A stretch of DNA of 64,000 nt from Candidatus Binatia bacterium (GCA_937925685.1 CALAMI010000015.1:356877-420876); one strand, 5' to 3'; shown: positions 54,183 to 63,224, counted from the stretch's first letter. Numbers and translations are program-made. The notes: generated by a model not told the origin, from the sequence alone.

Positions 54183-55268
54183 ATGGCACAGCATCGTTTA
54201 ACGTTAGGGAATCGGAAGCTCGCCGAGGTAGGCCGGCGCCTTGCTTGGTTGCGCACCAGGCGTGGCCTCACCCAACAACAGCTTGCCGAGCGGTGCTCGA
54301 GCCTGCGCGACCGCCTCTTTCCGGCCAAGGAATTGCCGGAGGTCCCGGGTATTCGCCGCGACCGCATCGCCAAAATCGAGCTTGCAGCTTCAGCCAGTGT
54401 CAAGAGCGGAGCACGATGCTTATGGGCACACGAGTTACGCTTGCTAGCGACTGCGCTCGGGGTTAGCGGGAACTGGCTAACCGGCACGAGCGCCGGGACG
54501 ATGCTGCGCTGGAACGTTTGGTCGCAAAGCCAAAAAGCGCAAGAGATCGCCGACCTCATTGCCTTTCACGAGGAGTCTAGTTCAACCCGCTGGGCCTGGT
54601 CGGTACCGCTACCTTGTACCCTCACGCCGCCGGTGTTTACGCAGCACTATTACCCGGTGCAAATCGCCGCGCACGGTGCACTGCTGTCCGGTGCGTCCTC
54701 CTCCGAGGTAGTCACCGCCCTGACGAGTGTCGCTGCCGCCAATCGGGAACGCACTTTACGCCGTCTCGAGGAAGGAACCCTCAAGTTCGCTGTCGTTATG
54801 CCCCTCGCGACCCTCCAGAGCATGGTGCAGGGAACGGGTCTTTACTCGCAGATTCGGCGGGAAGTCCGCAGCGAGTGTCTAAAGTGGATGATCAGCTCCT
54901 TGCTACGCTTCTCAAAGCACCTCAAATTGGCGTTCGCCACGGCGGAGGATCTGGAGCCCTACCGCTCTTGGATCTCGTCCTACCAGTCCTGGTACGTGAG
55001 CGGGCAGTTGACCGCGTTCCACACATCCGATGAAGTGATCTACCTCACGGAGGACGCTGCGGCGGTAAGCTGGGCCCGGCAAATCATCGAGCAGTTGTAT
55101 CGAAGTGCGAGCTTTTCCACTCCCACACAAGTTCTGCGCCTCTTGCGCTCGTCGTTGGCGTCGCTACGGGGACAAGCCATCGGAGTACGCTCTTCGCTCC
55201 GCGGTAACCGGCGGGGCCGGGCCAGGCAAAAGCGATCGCAGCAGCGTCGCCTCCGGCGGACTGCTTGA
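54183..55268 (+). CDS. XRE-type DNA-binding regulator with unknown C-terminal domain
   Basis: A 361-residue protein. An N-terminal helix-turn-helix (EVGRRLAWLRTRRGLTQQQLAERC, then RIAKIE and LRLLATALGVSGNWLTG) is split by a 20-residue insert (SSLRDRLFPAKELPEVPG). The ~200-residue middle (TQHYYPVQIAAHGALLSG through TAFHTSDEVIYLTEDAAAVSWARQIIEQLYR) resembles in layout the ligand-like DUF5753 domains of actinobacterial regulators but is not a clear match. The last ~25 residues are almost all Arg/Gln/Lys. An alternative ATG at 54156 would sit inside the putative promoter. Possible regulator of the downstream GMC operon. Confidence 0.75.
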   Translation: MAQHRLTLGNRKLAEVGRRLAWLRTRRGLTQQQLAERCSSLRDRLFPAKELPEVPGIRRDRIAKIELAASASVKSGARCLWAHELRLLATALGVSGNWLTGTSAGTMLRWNVWSQSQKAQEIADLIAFHEESSSTRWAWSVPLPCTLTPPVFTQHYYPVQIAAHGALLSGASSSEVVTALTSVAAANRERTLRRLEEGTLKFAVVMPLATLQSMVQGTGLYSQIRREVRSECLKWMISSLLRFSKHLKLAFATAEDLEPYRSWISSYQSWYVSGQLTAFHTSDEVIYLTEDAAAVSWARQIIEQLYRSASFSTPTQVLRLLRSSLASLRGQAIGVRSSLRGNRRGRARQKRSQQRRLRRTA

Positions 55269-55280
55269 ATTGGAACTGCC

Positions 55281-55381
55281 GGGCGCACGGCCGTGCGCCC
55301 CTGCAGCACGGATCGGCGCGCACGGCAACATGGGAACGCGCATTACGATGGCAACAACGGGCGCACGGTAGCGAGCCCCTA
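55281..55381. repeat. Dispersed intergenic repeat, copy B with perfect palindrome
   Basis: Starts with the perfect 20-bp palindrome GGGCGCACGGCCGTGCGCCC (55281-55300). It then contains CATGGGAACGCGCATTACGA (55329-55348) and GGCAACAACGGGCGCAC (55350-55366), identical over 17 bp to copy A. It appears to be one full unit plus part of another. Confidence 0.75.
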
Positions 55382-55449
55382 GCATTGCCCATGCGTGCGC
55401 GATAGGTGGAGCGCAGTCGATGCGTACTTCTGCCACGGGAGGAGACACG

Positions 55450-56385
55450 ATGACCGAGCGAGCGCACAACGACTCGGACCCAGCCGTGCCCGCACGGGCG
55501 GGCCATGTTCTCGAGCCTTTCCTCGCTCTTGCCTATCGCGTATTAGCGTGGACCTTTGGTGCCGTCGGGGTCCTTTTCTTCTTATTTCCAGACGGAATAG
55601 TGGGCATTCTCAATGCAATTGGCGACTGTTGCGGCTTCCCTCCCGCCCCTCCTTTAGCCCACCGTTTCTGGCTAAGCCTTGGGGTAGCCTACATGGCTGT
55701 GGTCACGGCCCTCGCGGCACTGGTTGCGCGAGCTCCCGTCGAACGCCGTATCCTCATGGTTCCCCTCGCCCTAGGCAAAGCGACGAGCAGTCTCACCTGT
55801 CTTTGGTTTTTCCTGGTCTACGATCGTTACTTCGTTTATCTAGCCAATGCGCTCGTTGATGCATCGCTTGCCATTTTCGCGTGGGCCACGTATGCGGCCA
55901 CGGCTCCTTCAACCCCAGGGCGACTGCCCCCTCGCGCACGGCGGACGCTCGAAGCGGTGGCAGAAGCACTATTTCCCCAACCAGGCATAAGCTTCCACGG
56001 CGTACACGTGAGAGAACTTGCCGACGCTGTAGAGCAACAAATAGCCGAGCGTGGAGCGCTAGCGATTCGCGGTTTCAGCACTCTTCTCACCTTTGTCGAT
56101 TGGAACCCGCGGCTGTTCCATTTTTGTTGGTCGCCACTGCGTGAGTTACCTTGGGCAAAGCGGGTTCACGTGCTCGAGTCGATGGAACGCAGCCGCTGGC
56201 TGGTGAGGCGGCAGGCGGTGCATGCTCTAAAGCTCCTGGTCAGTCTCCACGAGTACAGTGCCCCGAAACTGCTAGCCGAACTTCGTGCGGACGATCACTG
56301 GCTGGCCTCGCGCTTGGAACTTGCGCGGGCGCGCCGGCAGCAGGGAGCGAAGGGTCCGTATCCGCTGCCGAGTCCGGTGGAGTAA
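55450..56385 (+). CDS. Membrane protein fused to gluconate-2-dehydrogenase-subunit-3-like domain
   Basis: A 311-residue protein, ATG 55450 after GGGAGGAGA. The first ~165 residues have four membrane helices (from ALAYRVLAWTFGAVGVLFFLF to ALVDASLAIFAWATYAA). The C-terminal ~145 residues match the helical gluconate-2-dehydrogenase subunit 3 pattern (RRTLEAVAEALFP, FVDWNPRLFHFCW, RSRWLVRRQAVHALKLLVSLHEY). It overlaps the GMC oxidoreductase start (TAATG). The arrangement suggests it anchors or chaperones the GMC enzyme at the membrane; usually the small subunit is a separate soluble or Tat-exported protein. Confidence 0.78.
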   Translation: MTERAHNDSDPAVPARAGHVLEPFLALAYRVLAWTFGAVGVLFFLFPDGIVGILNAIGDCCGFPPAPPLAHRFWLSLGVAYMAVVTALAALVARAPVERRILMVPLALGKATSSLTCLWFFLVYDRYFVYLANALVDASLAIFAWATYAATAPSTPGRLPPRARRTLEAVAEALFPQPGISFHGVHVRELADAVEQQIAERGALAIRGFSTLLTFVDWNPRLFHFCWSPLRELPWAKRVHVLESMERSRWLVRRQAVHALKLLVSLHEYSAPKLLAELRADDHWLASRLELARARRQQGAKGPYPLPSPVE

Positions 56386-57893
56386 TGACCATGCCTGTGT
56401 TCGATGGCAGCACGCTCCGTCGCCATCACCGTATCGCCGGCGACGCCGTAGTCGTCGGCAGCGGCGCGGGTGGTGCCATCGCCACCGCCGAGCTTGCGGC
56501 AGCCGGATGGAACGTGGTGATCCTCGAAGAGGGCGGTTACTTCACGGGCCAGCACCTGAGCGGCAGCGTGAGCTTTGCCTTCACGCGCCTGTATCGGAAC
56601 GGCGGCCTTACCGGCACCATCGGCCGGCCCCCGATCATCGTTCCGCTGGGGCGTTGCGTAGGGGGAACCACCACCATCAACAGCGGCACCTGTTATCGCA
56701 CGCCGGACTTCGTGCTCCAGCGATGGGAGCGCGATTTCGGCCTCGAAGGCGCAACCGCGCTCGAGGAAGATTACTCTGCGATCGAGCGCGACTTGCACAT
56801 CAAGCCGGTACCTGACCACCTTTACGGCCCGGCCAATGGGCGCATTCAGGAAGCCGTCGAGCGGATACTAGGGTGGCGTGGCTCACGCATCCCGCGCAAC
56901 GAAGACGGCTGCATCGCCACCGCCCGCTGTGCCTTCGGTTGCCCCAGCGACGGCAAGCTTGCCATGAACGTCACCAAGATTCCCGAGGCCGTGGCTCGTG
57001 GGGCAACACTTTGGGTGCACGCCAGAGTGCGGCGCATCCTGCTCGATGGCCATCGAGCCGTTGGTGTCGTAGCCGATGCCCTCACTCCCGAGGGACGTCC
57101 CACGGGTGCGCAGTTAGACGTCGTCGCCGGACTCGTCGTTGTTGCTGCCGGGGCCTTGCACACACCGGCGCTGCTGCAAGCCTCGGGAGTCCGCAATCCC
57201 TGGCTCGGCCGCAACTTGCACTTACACCCAGCCACCCGAGTGGTGGCCCTCTTCCCTGAACCGATCCGGGGCTGGCACGAAGTGCCGCAGGCGTACAATA
57301 TCGACGAGTTCATCCCCTCTGGCATCTTCATCCAAGGGCAATTCGTGCCTCCTGAAGTGCAAGCTGCGGCCATTCCAGGTTTCGGCCGCACGCACGCAGA
57401 GCGCATGCGCGCTTTCGAACGTATGGCGAGCTTCGGCGCACTCATCAGCGACGAGTCGAGCGGACGCGTGTGGAGTGCGGGAACGTCAGTCACCCCGCTT
57501 GCCTGGTACACCTTGAGCAAACGCGATGTACGGAAGCTTCTGTTCGCCATCGCTCGAACTGCGGAAGCGTTTTTTGCGGCCGGGGCCATGGAAGTCTACT
57601 CCGGTGTCGCTGCCCTTCCCGTTCTTCGCGATCGCACCGAGATCGCCACCCTCGAAAGTGCGCGCGTGCGCCCGAGTCAACTTGACGTCATGGCGTTTCA
57701 TCCCATGGGAACGGCACGGGCTGGAGCTGCTCCTTTGTCTGTCTGCGATCCCTGGGGGCGGGTCTACGGGTACCGAGGGCTTGCGGTTGCCGACGCCAGC
57801 TTGTTTCCCACCTCGAATCGGATCAACCCACAGCTTACGATCATGGCCTTGGTGCGGCGGAACGCCCGCGAGTGGATTGCCCGTGGGTATTGA
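56385..57893 (+). CDS. GMC family FAD oxidoreductase
   Basis: A 502-residue GMC enzyme starting at ATG 56385. FAD site VVVGSGAGGAIATAELAAAGW (~20-40), the GGTTTINSGTCYRTP loop (second GMC signature region), a Cys cluster DGCIATARCAFGCPSDGK and the C-terminal MAFHPMGTARAG and ADASLFPTSNRINPQ with the active-site His/Asn. The Cys-containing insert resembles membrane-linked alcohol dehydrogenases and cholesterol-oxidase-like enzymes. Likely oxidises an alcohol to a ketone or aldehyde; the partner is encoded just upstream. Confidence 0.92.
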   Translation: MTMPVFDGSTLRRHHRIAGDAVVVGSGAGGAIATAELAAAGWNVVILEEGGYFTGQHLSGSVSFAFTRLYRNGGLTGTIGRPPIIVPLGRCVGGTTTINSGTCYRTPDFVLQRWERDFGLEGATALEEDYSAIERDLHIKPVPDHLYGPANGRIQEAVERILGWRGSRIPRNEDGCIATARCAFGCPSDGKLAMNVTKIPEAVARGATLWVHARVRRILLDGHRAVGVVADALTPEGRPTGAQLDVVAGLVVVAAGALHTPALLQASGVRNPWLGRNLHLHPATRVVALFPEPIRGWHEVPQAYNIDEFIPSGIFIQGQFVPPEVQAAAIPGFGRTHAERMRAFERMASFGALISDESSGRVWSAGTSVTPLAWYTLSKRDVRKLLFAIARTAEAFFAAGAMEVYSGVAALPVLRDRTEIATLESARVRPSQLDVMAFHPMGTARAGAAPLSVCDPWGRVYGYRGLAVADASLFPTSNRINPQLTIMALVRRNAREWIARGY

Positions 57894-57969
57894 GGCGGCG
57901 ACCGCTGTCCGCCGATGTTTCTTCGGACTTGGGTCAATGATAGCGGAGGCACTAACGAGGAAGATCAAC

Positions 57970-58746
57970 ATGGATCAAGAACGCAGTGTACGGGTAGAGC
58001 AAAATGGCCCCATTTGGACCGTCATCTTATCTCGCCCCGAGCGGCGGAACGCCGTCGATCGGCACGCCGCCGAGCAGTTGGCGCGCGCTTTCCGGGCGTT
58101 CGAGGAGGCGCCAGAGGCTTGTGTGGCTGTGCTCTGGGGAGAGGGCGGTACGTTCTGTGCTGGGGCTGATCTCAAGGCTCTTGCCGAAGGGCGGGGAAAC
58201 ATCGTTCGCGAAGAGGGCGATGGCCCCATGGGGCCGACGCGACTGCGGTTGAGCAAGCCCGTGATTGCCGCCGTGTCCGGATACGCGGTTGCCGGTGGTC
58301 TCGAGCTTGCTTTGTGGTGCGACTTGAGGGTCGCCGAGGAGTCGGCAGTGTTCGGTGTGTTCTGTCGCCGTTGGGGTGTGCCGCTGGTCGATGGTGGCAC
58401 CGTTCGGCTGCCACGGCTGATCGGTCTGAGCCGCGCCCTCGACATGATTCTCACCGGTCGCCCGGTGTCGGCGGGCGAGGCACTCGCCATGGGGTTAGTG
58501 AACCGGGTCGTACCGGACGGGTCGAGCCGCGAGCACGCCGAAGCCCTCGCTCAAGAACTGGCTCGGTTTCCTCAAACCTGCTTGCGTCACGATCGACTCT
58601 CGGCATACGAGCAAGAGGGCCTTACCCTCGAGGTGGCACTGCAGAACGAGTTTCGGCATGGCTGGGTCAGCCTGCAAAGTGGGGAGGCCGCTGCCGGTGC
58701 CCAACGTTTTGCCGAGGGCGAAGGCCGCCACGGAACCTTTGCGTGA
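57970..58746 (+). CDS. Enoyl-CoA hydratase/isomerase family protein (crotonase)
   Basis: A 258-residue crotonase. Oxyanion-hole segments GEGGTFCAGADLKAL and SGYAVAGGLELALWCDLRVA are present. The second catalytic position (WGVPLVDGGTVRLPRLIG) has Asp where classic hydratases have Glu and the common ECH-like uncharacterised group has VPLIDGGT, so true hydratase activity is not certain. ATG 57970 follows an AGGAAG site; a longer frame upstream is not coding. Likely in the GMC operon. Confidence 0.9.
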   Translation: MDQERSVRVEQNGPIWTVILSRPERRNAVDRHAAEQLARAFRAFEEAPEACVAVLWGEGGTFCAGADLKALAEGRGNIVREEGDGPMGPTRLRLSKPVIAAVSGYAVAGGLELALWCDLRVAEESAVFGVFCRRWGVPLVDGGTVRLPRLIGLSRALDMILTGRPVSAGEALAMGLVNRVVPDGSSREHAEALAQELARFPQTCLRHDRLSAYEQEGLTLEVALQNEFRHGWVSLQSGEAAAGAQRFAEGEGRHGTFA

Positions 58747-58798
58747 CCCGGTTGTCGCCCGGGCAACAGCGAAGCAAAAACGCGACAAGGAGGAGACC

Positions 58799-59407
58799 AT
58801 GAAAATTTACGATTCGCAGCTCGCACCCAACCCACGGCGCGTACGGATTTTTTTGGCAGAGAAAGGCATTCAGGTCCCGTACGAACAAGTGGACATCGTC
58901 AGTGGCGCCAACCGTTCCCCGGAGTTTCGCAAAAAAAACCCCCTCGCCACCGTACCGGTGCTCGAACTGGACGACGGAACCTGCATCGCGGAAAGTGTGG
59001 CCATTTGCCGGTACTTCGAGGAACTTTACCCGGAGCCACCGCTCATGGGACGCGATCCCCGCGATCGTGCCCTCGTGGAAATGTGGCAACGGCGCATGGA
59101 GTTTCATATCTTTCTTCCGATCGCGCAGGTATTTCGCAACTGTCACCCGTTTTTCGCTGGGCGGATTCGTCAAGTTCCGGAGTGGGGCGAAGTCAATCGG
59201 GAGTGGGCTTTAGAAGGGTTGAAGTGGCTCGACGAGGAACTCGCCAGTCGCCGCTTCATCGCTGGGGACAGCTTCACCATTGCCGACATCACCGCGCTTT
59301 GCGGCATCGACTTCGGCCGGGTATCCGACATTCGGATTCAACCCGAACAAAAGAACCTGAAGCGCTGGTACGACGAAGTGTCGTCACGCCCCAGCGCCAA
59401 GGCATAA
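58799..59407 (+). CDS. Glutathione S-transferase family protein
   Basis: A 202-residue GST with the N-terminal thioredoxin-like domain MKIYDSQLAPNPRRVRIFLAE and ATVPVLELDDGTCIAESVAI (cis-Pro and Glu-Ser of the GSH site), and the C-terminal helical domain with RRFIAGDSFTIADITALCGI. ATG 58799 has AAGGAGGAG. Such proteins conjugate or isomerise electrophilic intermediates; in this operon a detoxifying or isomerase role is plausible. Confidence 0.92.
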   Translation: MKIYDSQLAPNPRRVRIFLAEKGIQVPYEQVDIVSGANRSPEFRKKNPLATVPVLELDDGTCIAESVAICRYFEELYPEPPLMGRDPRDRALVEMWQRRMEFHIFLPIAQVFRNCHPFFAGRIRQVPEWGEVNREWALEGLKWLDEELASRRFIAGDSFTIADITALCGIDFGRVSDIRIQPEQKNLKRWYDEVSSRPSAKA

Positions 59408-59426
59408 GGGTCAGGGGAGGGAGCCG

Positions 59427-60299
59427 ATGAAGTTCGGTGTCGCGTTTACCAACGCTGGTCCGCTCGCCTACCCAGAGCCCTTTGCTGCGTTAGTTCAAAC
59501 TGCCGAGGAGTGTGGCTTCGAATCCATTTGGACGGTCGAGCACGTCGTCGTGCCTGTCGGCTATCGGTCGCGCTATCCCTACAGCCCGGACGGCAAAATG
59601 CCGGCGCCGGAGGACGTTCCCCTGTCCGATCCCCTCATCCCGCTGGCCTATGCTGCTGCTCGGACGCAAAGGGTACGGCTGGGCACGGGCATTCTCATCT
59701 TGCCACAACGTCATCCGGTGTACGTGGCGAAAGAAGTCGCCACCCTCGACGTGTTGTCAGGCGGCCGCGCCATTCTCGGTATCGGCTCCGGGTGGTTAGC
59801 GGAGGAATTCGCCACGGTCGGTGTGCCCTTCGAAGAGCGCGGGGCCCGCACCGACGAAGCTATTCGTGCGGTGCGCACGCTATGGCGACCGGGCCCGCAA
59901 AGTTTCGAGGGAAGGTTCTTCCGCTGGGCGCCGGTGGAGTCGAATCCCAAGCCCGTGCAGCAGCCAGGGGTGCCCATCGTGATTGGCGGCCACTCGGCGT
60001 CAGCGGCGCGGCGTGCGGCGCGCCTAGGCGATGGCTTCTTTCCCGCGTTCGGCGAGCCAGCGGAGCTGAAAAATTTGCTGCGCCTAATGCGGGAGGAATG
60101 CGAGCGCATTGGGCGCAATCCAGAGGAGATCGAAATCACCACCGGAGCGTTCACCGTGGACGTGGACACGGTGGCACGTTACGCCGAGCTTGGCGTACGG
60201 CGCGTCGTCATTGGTCCCCCGGGCTTCGACCTCGACAGTATCCAGGACGGCCTTCGCCGCTTCGCCGATACGGTGATGCGGCGCCAGGAATGGGTCTGA
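59427..60299 (+). CDS. LLM class F420-dependent oxidoreductase
   Basis: A 290-residue luciferase-like monooxygenase, ATG 59427 after GGGGAGGGAG. It starts MKFGVAFTNAGPLA and has CGFESIWTVEHVVVP, RVRLGTGILILPQRHP, LSGGRAILGIGSGWLAEEF and PIVIGGHSASAARRAARLGDGF, the layout of the TIGR03619-type probable F420-dependent oxidoreductases. It is the last gene of the likely operon and converges on the CRISPR-Cas effector operon. Confidence 0.9.
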   Translation: MKFGVAFTNAGPLAYPEPFAALVQTAEECGFESIWTVEHVVVPVGYRSRYPYSPDGKMPAPEDVPLSDPLIPLAYAAARTQRVRLGTGILILPQRHPVYVAKEVATLDVLSGGRAILGIGSGWLAEEFATVGVPFEERGARTDEAIRAVRTLWRPGPQSFEGRFFRWAPVESNPKPVQQPGVPIVIGGHSASAARRAARLGDGFFPAFGEPAELKNLLRLMREECERIGRNPEEIEITTGAFTVDVDTVARYAELGVRRVVIGPPGFDLDSIQDGLRRFADTVMRRQEWV

Positions 60300-60533
60300 G
60301 GAACGAGTACCGCCAAGAAACGGCGAACACCTCGGTTCAAGGATGCTGTTTGGGTGGCCTTGAATCCCGCTGTGTCGAATTGCGTCTCGGGTTCCCACCC
60401 AAAGAACCCGAACCAGCCAGCCTCTTTCTGGATCTTCGCCCGCTGAATGCAGAGGTCACAACGATCCCACGGCACCGCTGGTTTCGGCCACTGTCGCCGT
60501 CGGTCGCCAATTCCTGGCGCTTTCCACCTGTCG

Positions 60534-62063
60534 TCACCCGACGGGCTTGAACAACCCCAGGCCAAAGCTGGCGGAGTGGCCAAGTCGCAAAGGACCCTCA
60601 ACCGGCTGCGGTAACTCTAAGCGCAACCAGTACCCACGACGGTCGCCAAGAAATGCCCTCTCGCGCGCGGCACGCCGTGGCAAGTGTACCGCTACCCAAG
60701 TTGGCGGTCGCCCGCAGTCGCTCACGCGAGCATCTTCAGCACAAGGGTACCCGCGCAAGGTCAACTCGCGCCGCACCTGGTGTTCAATCGTTTCCCGTGC
60801 TCGCAATTTGCTTCCCCGAAGGTAGCGACGCGGTGGCACATACGGCGTCATCGATTCCCACACACGCCACTTCTGACCGTCGAAGCCTTCCGGTGGTGGA
60901 ACTGCGCGGTCGAGCGGCAGCAGGCGGACCTTCCAAGCATCGGTGTCGTCTCCCGGGTTTGCCCAGGAAACCTCGCGGCTCGCGGCGCGTAGAATGGCCT
61001 CCTCCTCCCAGGCCAGAAACGGCTCGCTGCGCCAAACCAGCAGCCGCGTGGGCAGGCGTCCTTCCAGCCAAACAAAAAACTCTGCGTGTCGGTGGCCCTG
61101 GAGAGGCCGGCCATCGGAGTCTTTTCCTGCAATCAGGGCAACCCGCTCACGGACATCGCGCGGTGCCCGAGCCCAAACTGACCGAAAGCCATGACATCTC
61201 AAAGACTCTCGCAAGACTGCCCCTCTCAAACGCGAGGTCAAGCGCACTAAACTCCGTAACGTCGGGGCCACATTCCATCCGACGGCAAACTGGAGCAACT
61301 GCTTACCCGTGAATCTGCGATCCACAGTGAATACCTTTCCACCAATCATTGGCGGGGGCAAAACTGCGTAACGATAGCGCGCACCCGGCGGGACCGAGCG
61401 GCGAATCGCTCTGGGGTCCTCCGTCGTACATAAAAGATCTTCTTCGGTAGCATCGCGAGTCGGTACCAGGACAGGCACAGCGTCTCGAGAAGGCTGGTCC
61501 ACCAGCTTGCAGTTCGGACTGGGGAACTCGCCGCTGGACCGTCTAAGCCGCGAGAACGTTTCTGCGCGACCAAAATAGGTGATTCGCTCCAAGCAACGAT
61601 CGAGAACATACAGTAATTCCTCGCTCCAGACCTTCCTTTTAAGTTCAAGAAACCACCAGACAGCACCTTGCTCGTTTGGAGCCGTGCACCAGAAGTTGTC
61701 CTGAGCAAGGCTCCTCCGGTAGCAACGCATTCCGGCTTTCGTGTTTACTTGTGGCTCCCAACCAAATTCACTCGGAAAATACTGCCGTACAGCCGGCCCA
61801 CGTCGTGCCAGCGGTGGGAGGTAAAAGGCATATTCACTCTCGCACAGCGACCGGATCAAGCTGCTGAGCTCTGCCTTGTTAAATTGCCCCGAAGATTCTC
61901 GGGCCCACTGGTACCAACGGGCTACCACCGCGCGGACAAACCGCCATGGGCTTGGAGGCCACTCCCCGAACGGGTCATCAAAGGGATTCACACGCCAGGG
62001 TGTGGCGTGAAACCGCCCAAGCGGAAAATCTTGCCGGACGACGATACGCATGGGACAGCTCAC
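60534..62063 (-). CDS. csb2: Csb2, Cas5-Cas6 fusion of type I-G (I-U) CRISPR-Cas
   Basis: A 509-residue protein. The N-terminus follows the Csb2/GSU0054 pattern (IVVRQDFPLGRFHATPW, EWPPSPWRFVRAVVARW), where a Cas5-like RRM should bind the crRNA 5' handle. The C-terminal Cas6-like half ends with the glycine-rich RLGHSASFGLGLF and has a candidate catalytic His in PLQGHRHAEFF. GTG 62063 overlaps the csb1 stop (GTGA). It is the last gene of the operon here; no adaptation gene follows. Confidence 0.9.
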   Translation of the reverse strand: MSCPMRIVVRQDFPLGRFHATPWRVNPFDDPFGEWPPSPWRFVRAVVARWYQWARESSGQFNKAELSSLIRSLCESEYAFYLPPLARRGPAVRQYFPSEFGWEPQVNTKAGMRCYRRSLAQDNFWCTAPNEQGAVWWFLELKRKVWSEELLYVLDRCLERITYFGRAETFSRLRRSSGEFPSPNCKLVDQPSRDAVPVLVPTRDATEEDLLCTTEDPRAIRRSVPPGARYRYAVLPPPMIGGKVFTVDRRFTGKQLLQFAVGWNVAPTLRSLVRLTSRLRGAVLRESLRCHGFRSVWARAPRDVRERVALIAGKDSDGRPLQGHRHAEFFVWLEGRLPTRLLVWRSEPFLAWEEEAILRAASREVSWANPGDDTDAWKVRLLPLDRAVPPPEGFDGQKWRVWESMTPYVPPRRYLRGSKLRARETIEHQVRRELTLRGYPCAEDARVSDCGRPPTWVAVHLPRRAARERAFLGDRRGYWLRLELPQPVEGPLRLGHSASFGLGLFKPVG

Positions 62064-63211
62064 CCCTCCTCGTCTTCGCTTCCTTCCGAGCCCTCTTCCG
62101 CAACCATTTCTTTCCGAGCCGTCTTCACGTCCTCCCGATACAGCTCCTCAGAAGCCCAATAAACATCCGTACGACAAGGTTCAGGAAACTCCACGTTCCG
62201 CAGGGCCTTCTCGACTTCGACTTCGATCCCAACCTGCTTATCGTCGCACTGCAGGCCCACGCACTCGAGATGGCAACCGGAACGAAAGCGGAACGGCCGC
62301 TCGAGCAACCGCTGGATTTTCCAGAGTGCCAGGGCGGCAAGAAACTCCTTTTGCCTCTCGTTGAGCCCCAACACTTGTGTTCCGTTCGCTCGACCGAAGG
62401 ATCGCAGAAGAGCTACATCCAGAATAAACGTCGCCCGGATCTCCCTCGCCGTTGCATCATCAACAGCGAAGATCGGCTGGCCTGACGTGGTCTTGCCAAG
62501 CCGGTCGAACTTCACACCCGAACGGTCGACGCGGCCTGCTCCGAAAGCTTCTAGATGGGCGGTAAGTAAGCGAGGAATCTTTATCTGCCATTGAGGGAAG
62601 AGAACTCCGTGAACCAGCGCATTCGGGTCGTAGCGAAAAATCGTCTTGAAGACGTCCCACCACCTGTCTGCCGGAGGGTGCGCTTTGGAACTCTTTGGTA
62701 GTTTAATACCGAACTCTTTGATCAAGACATCTTTAAACTGCTTGGGCTCCGGTTGCGATTTACCCGTTTTCGTTTCCAAACTGCCATCTGGTCCAATCAC
62801 CTGGCCATCGAGAAAATATGTCGAAGCGATGCGGTGTCCTTCCGTCAAGGTTGTCACAACGACTGTCCGTTTCTCTACGGGGAGCCTTCCGTTCTCGGGC
62901 TCACCGGTTACACACCGCACATAAGGCATTCCTTTGAGTTCATCGACCAGCTCGTAGTCATGGGGCCCCCGCATGCACACTGCCTCCAGGTGGTTCGCCA
63001 TGCTGGCCGGACTATCGACGATGCATACGTTTTCTTCGTGTAACGCGCCGTTCTCCCAACGCGGCGCCTTGTAAAACACGTGCCCGACCTCGGGAAAGCC
63101 TGCTGGTTGAAACCGATCGAGTCTCCCCACTGGAACAAGCCTCGCGGTCGCTACCAGCGGAGACTCCCCCGCCAGAACACTATTGGGCGTAATCGTCACC
63201 GCACTCGCCAT
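62060..63211 (-). CDS. csb1: Csb1, Cas7 backbone protein of type I-G (I-U) CRISPR-Cas
   Basis: A 383-residue Cas7u/GSU0053 homologue. Visible family features include RFQPAGFPEVGHVFYK, ENVCIVDSPASMANHLE, EGHRIASTYFLDGQV and the PNALVHGVLFP segment. ATG 63211 follows GGAGGAG (a GTG one codon earlier is possible). Several copies should coat the crRNA in the Cascade-like complex. The acidic C-terminus (EEGSEGSEDEEG) is a local feature. It lies 13 bp after csx17. Confidence 0.92.
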   Translation of the reverse strand: MASAVTITPNSVLAGESPLVATARLVPVGRLDRFQPAGFPEVGHVFYKAPRWENGALHEENVCIVDSPASMANHLEAVCMRGPHDYELVDELKGMPYVRCVTGEPENGRLPVEKRTVVVTTLTEGHRIASTYFLDGQVIGPDGSLETKTGKSQPEPKQFKDVLIKEFGIKLPKSSKAHPPADRWWDVFKTIFRYDPNALVHGVLFPQWQIKIPRLLTAHLEAFGAGRVDRSGVKFDRLGKTTSGQPIFAVDDATAREIRATFILDVALLRSFGRANGTQVLGLNERQKEFLAALALWKIQRLLERPFRFRSGCHLECVGLQCDDKQVGIEVEVEKALRNVEFPEPCRTDVYWASEELYREDVKTARKEMVAEEGSEGSEDEEG

Positions 63212-63224
63212 CACTCACTCCTCC

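Noticed and set aside
57526..57969. Upstream extension of the crotonase gene
   Set aside because: It is a frame-shifted shadow of the GMC oxidoreductase gene; the crotonase fold starts at ATG 57970.
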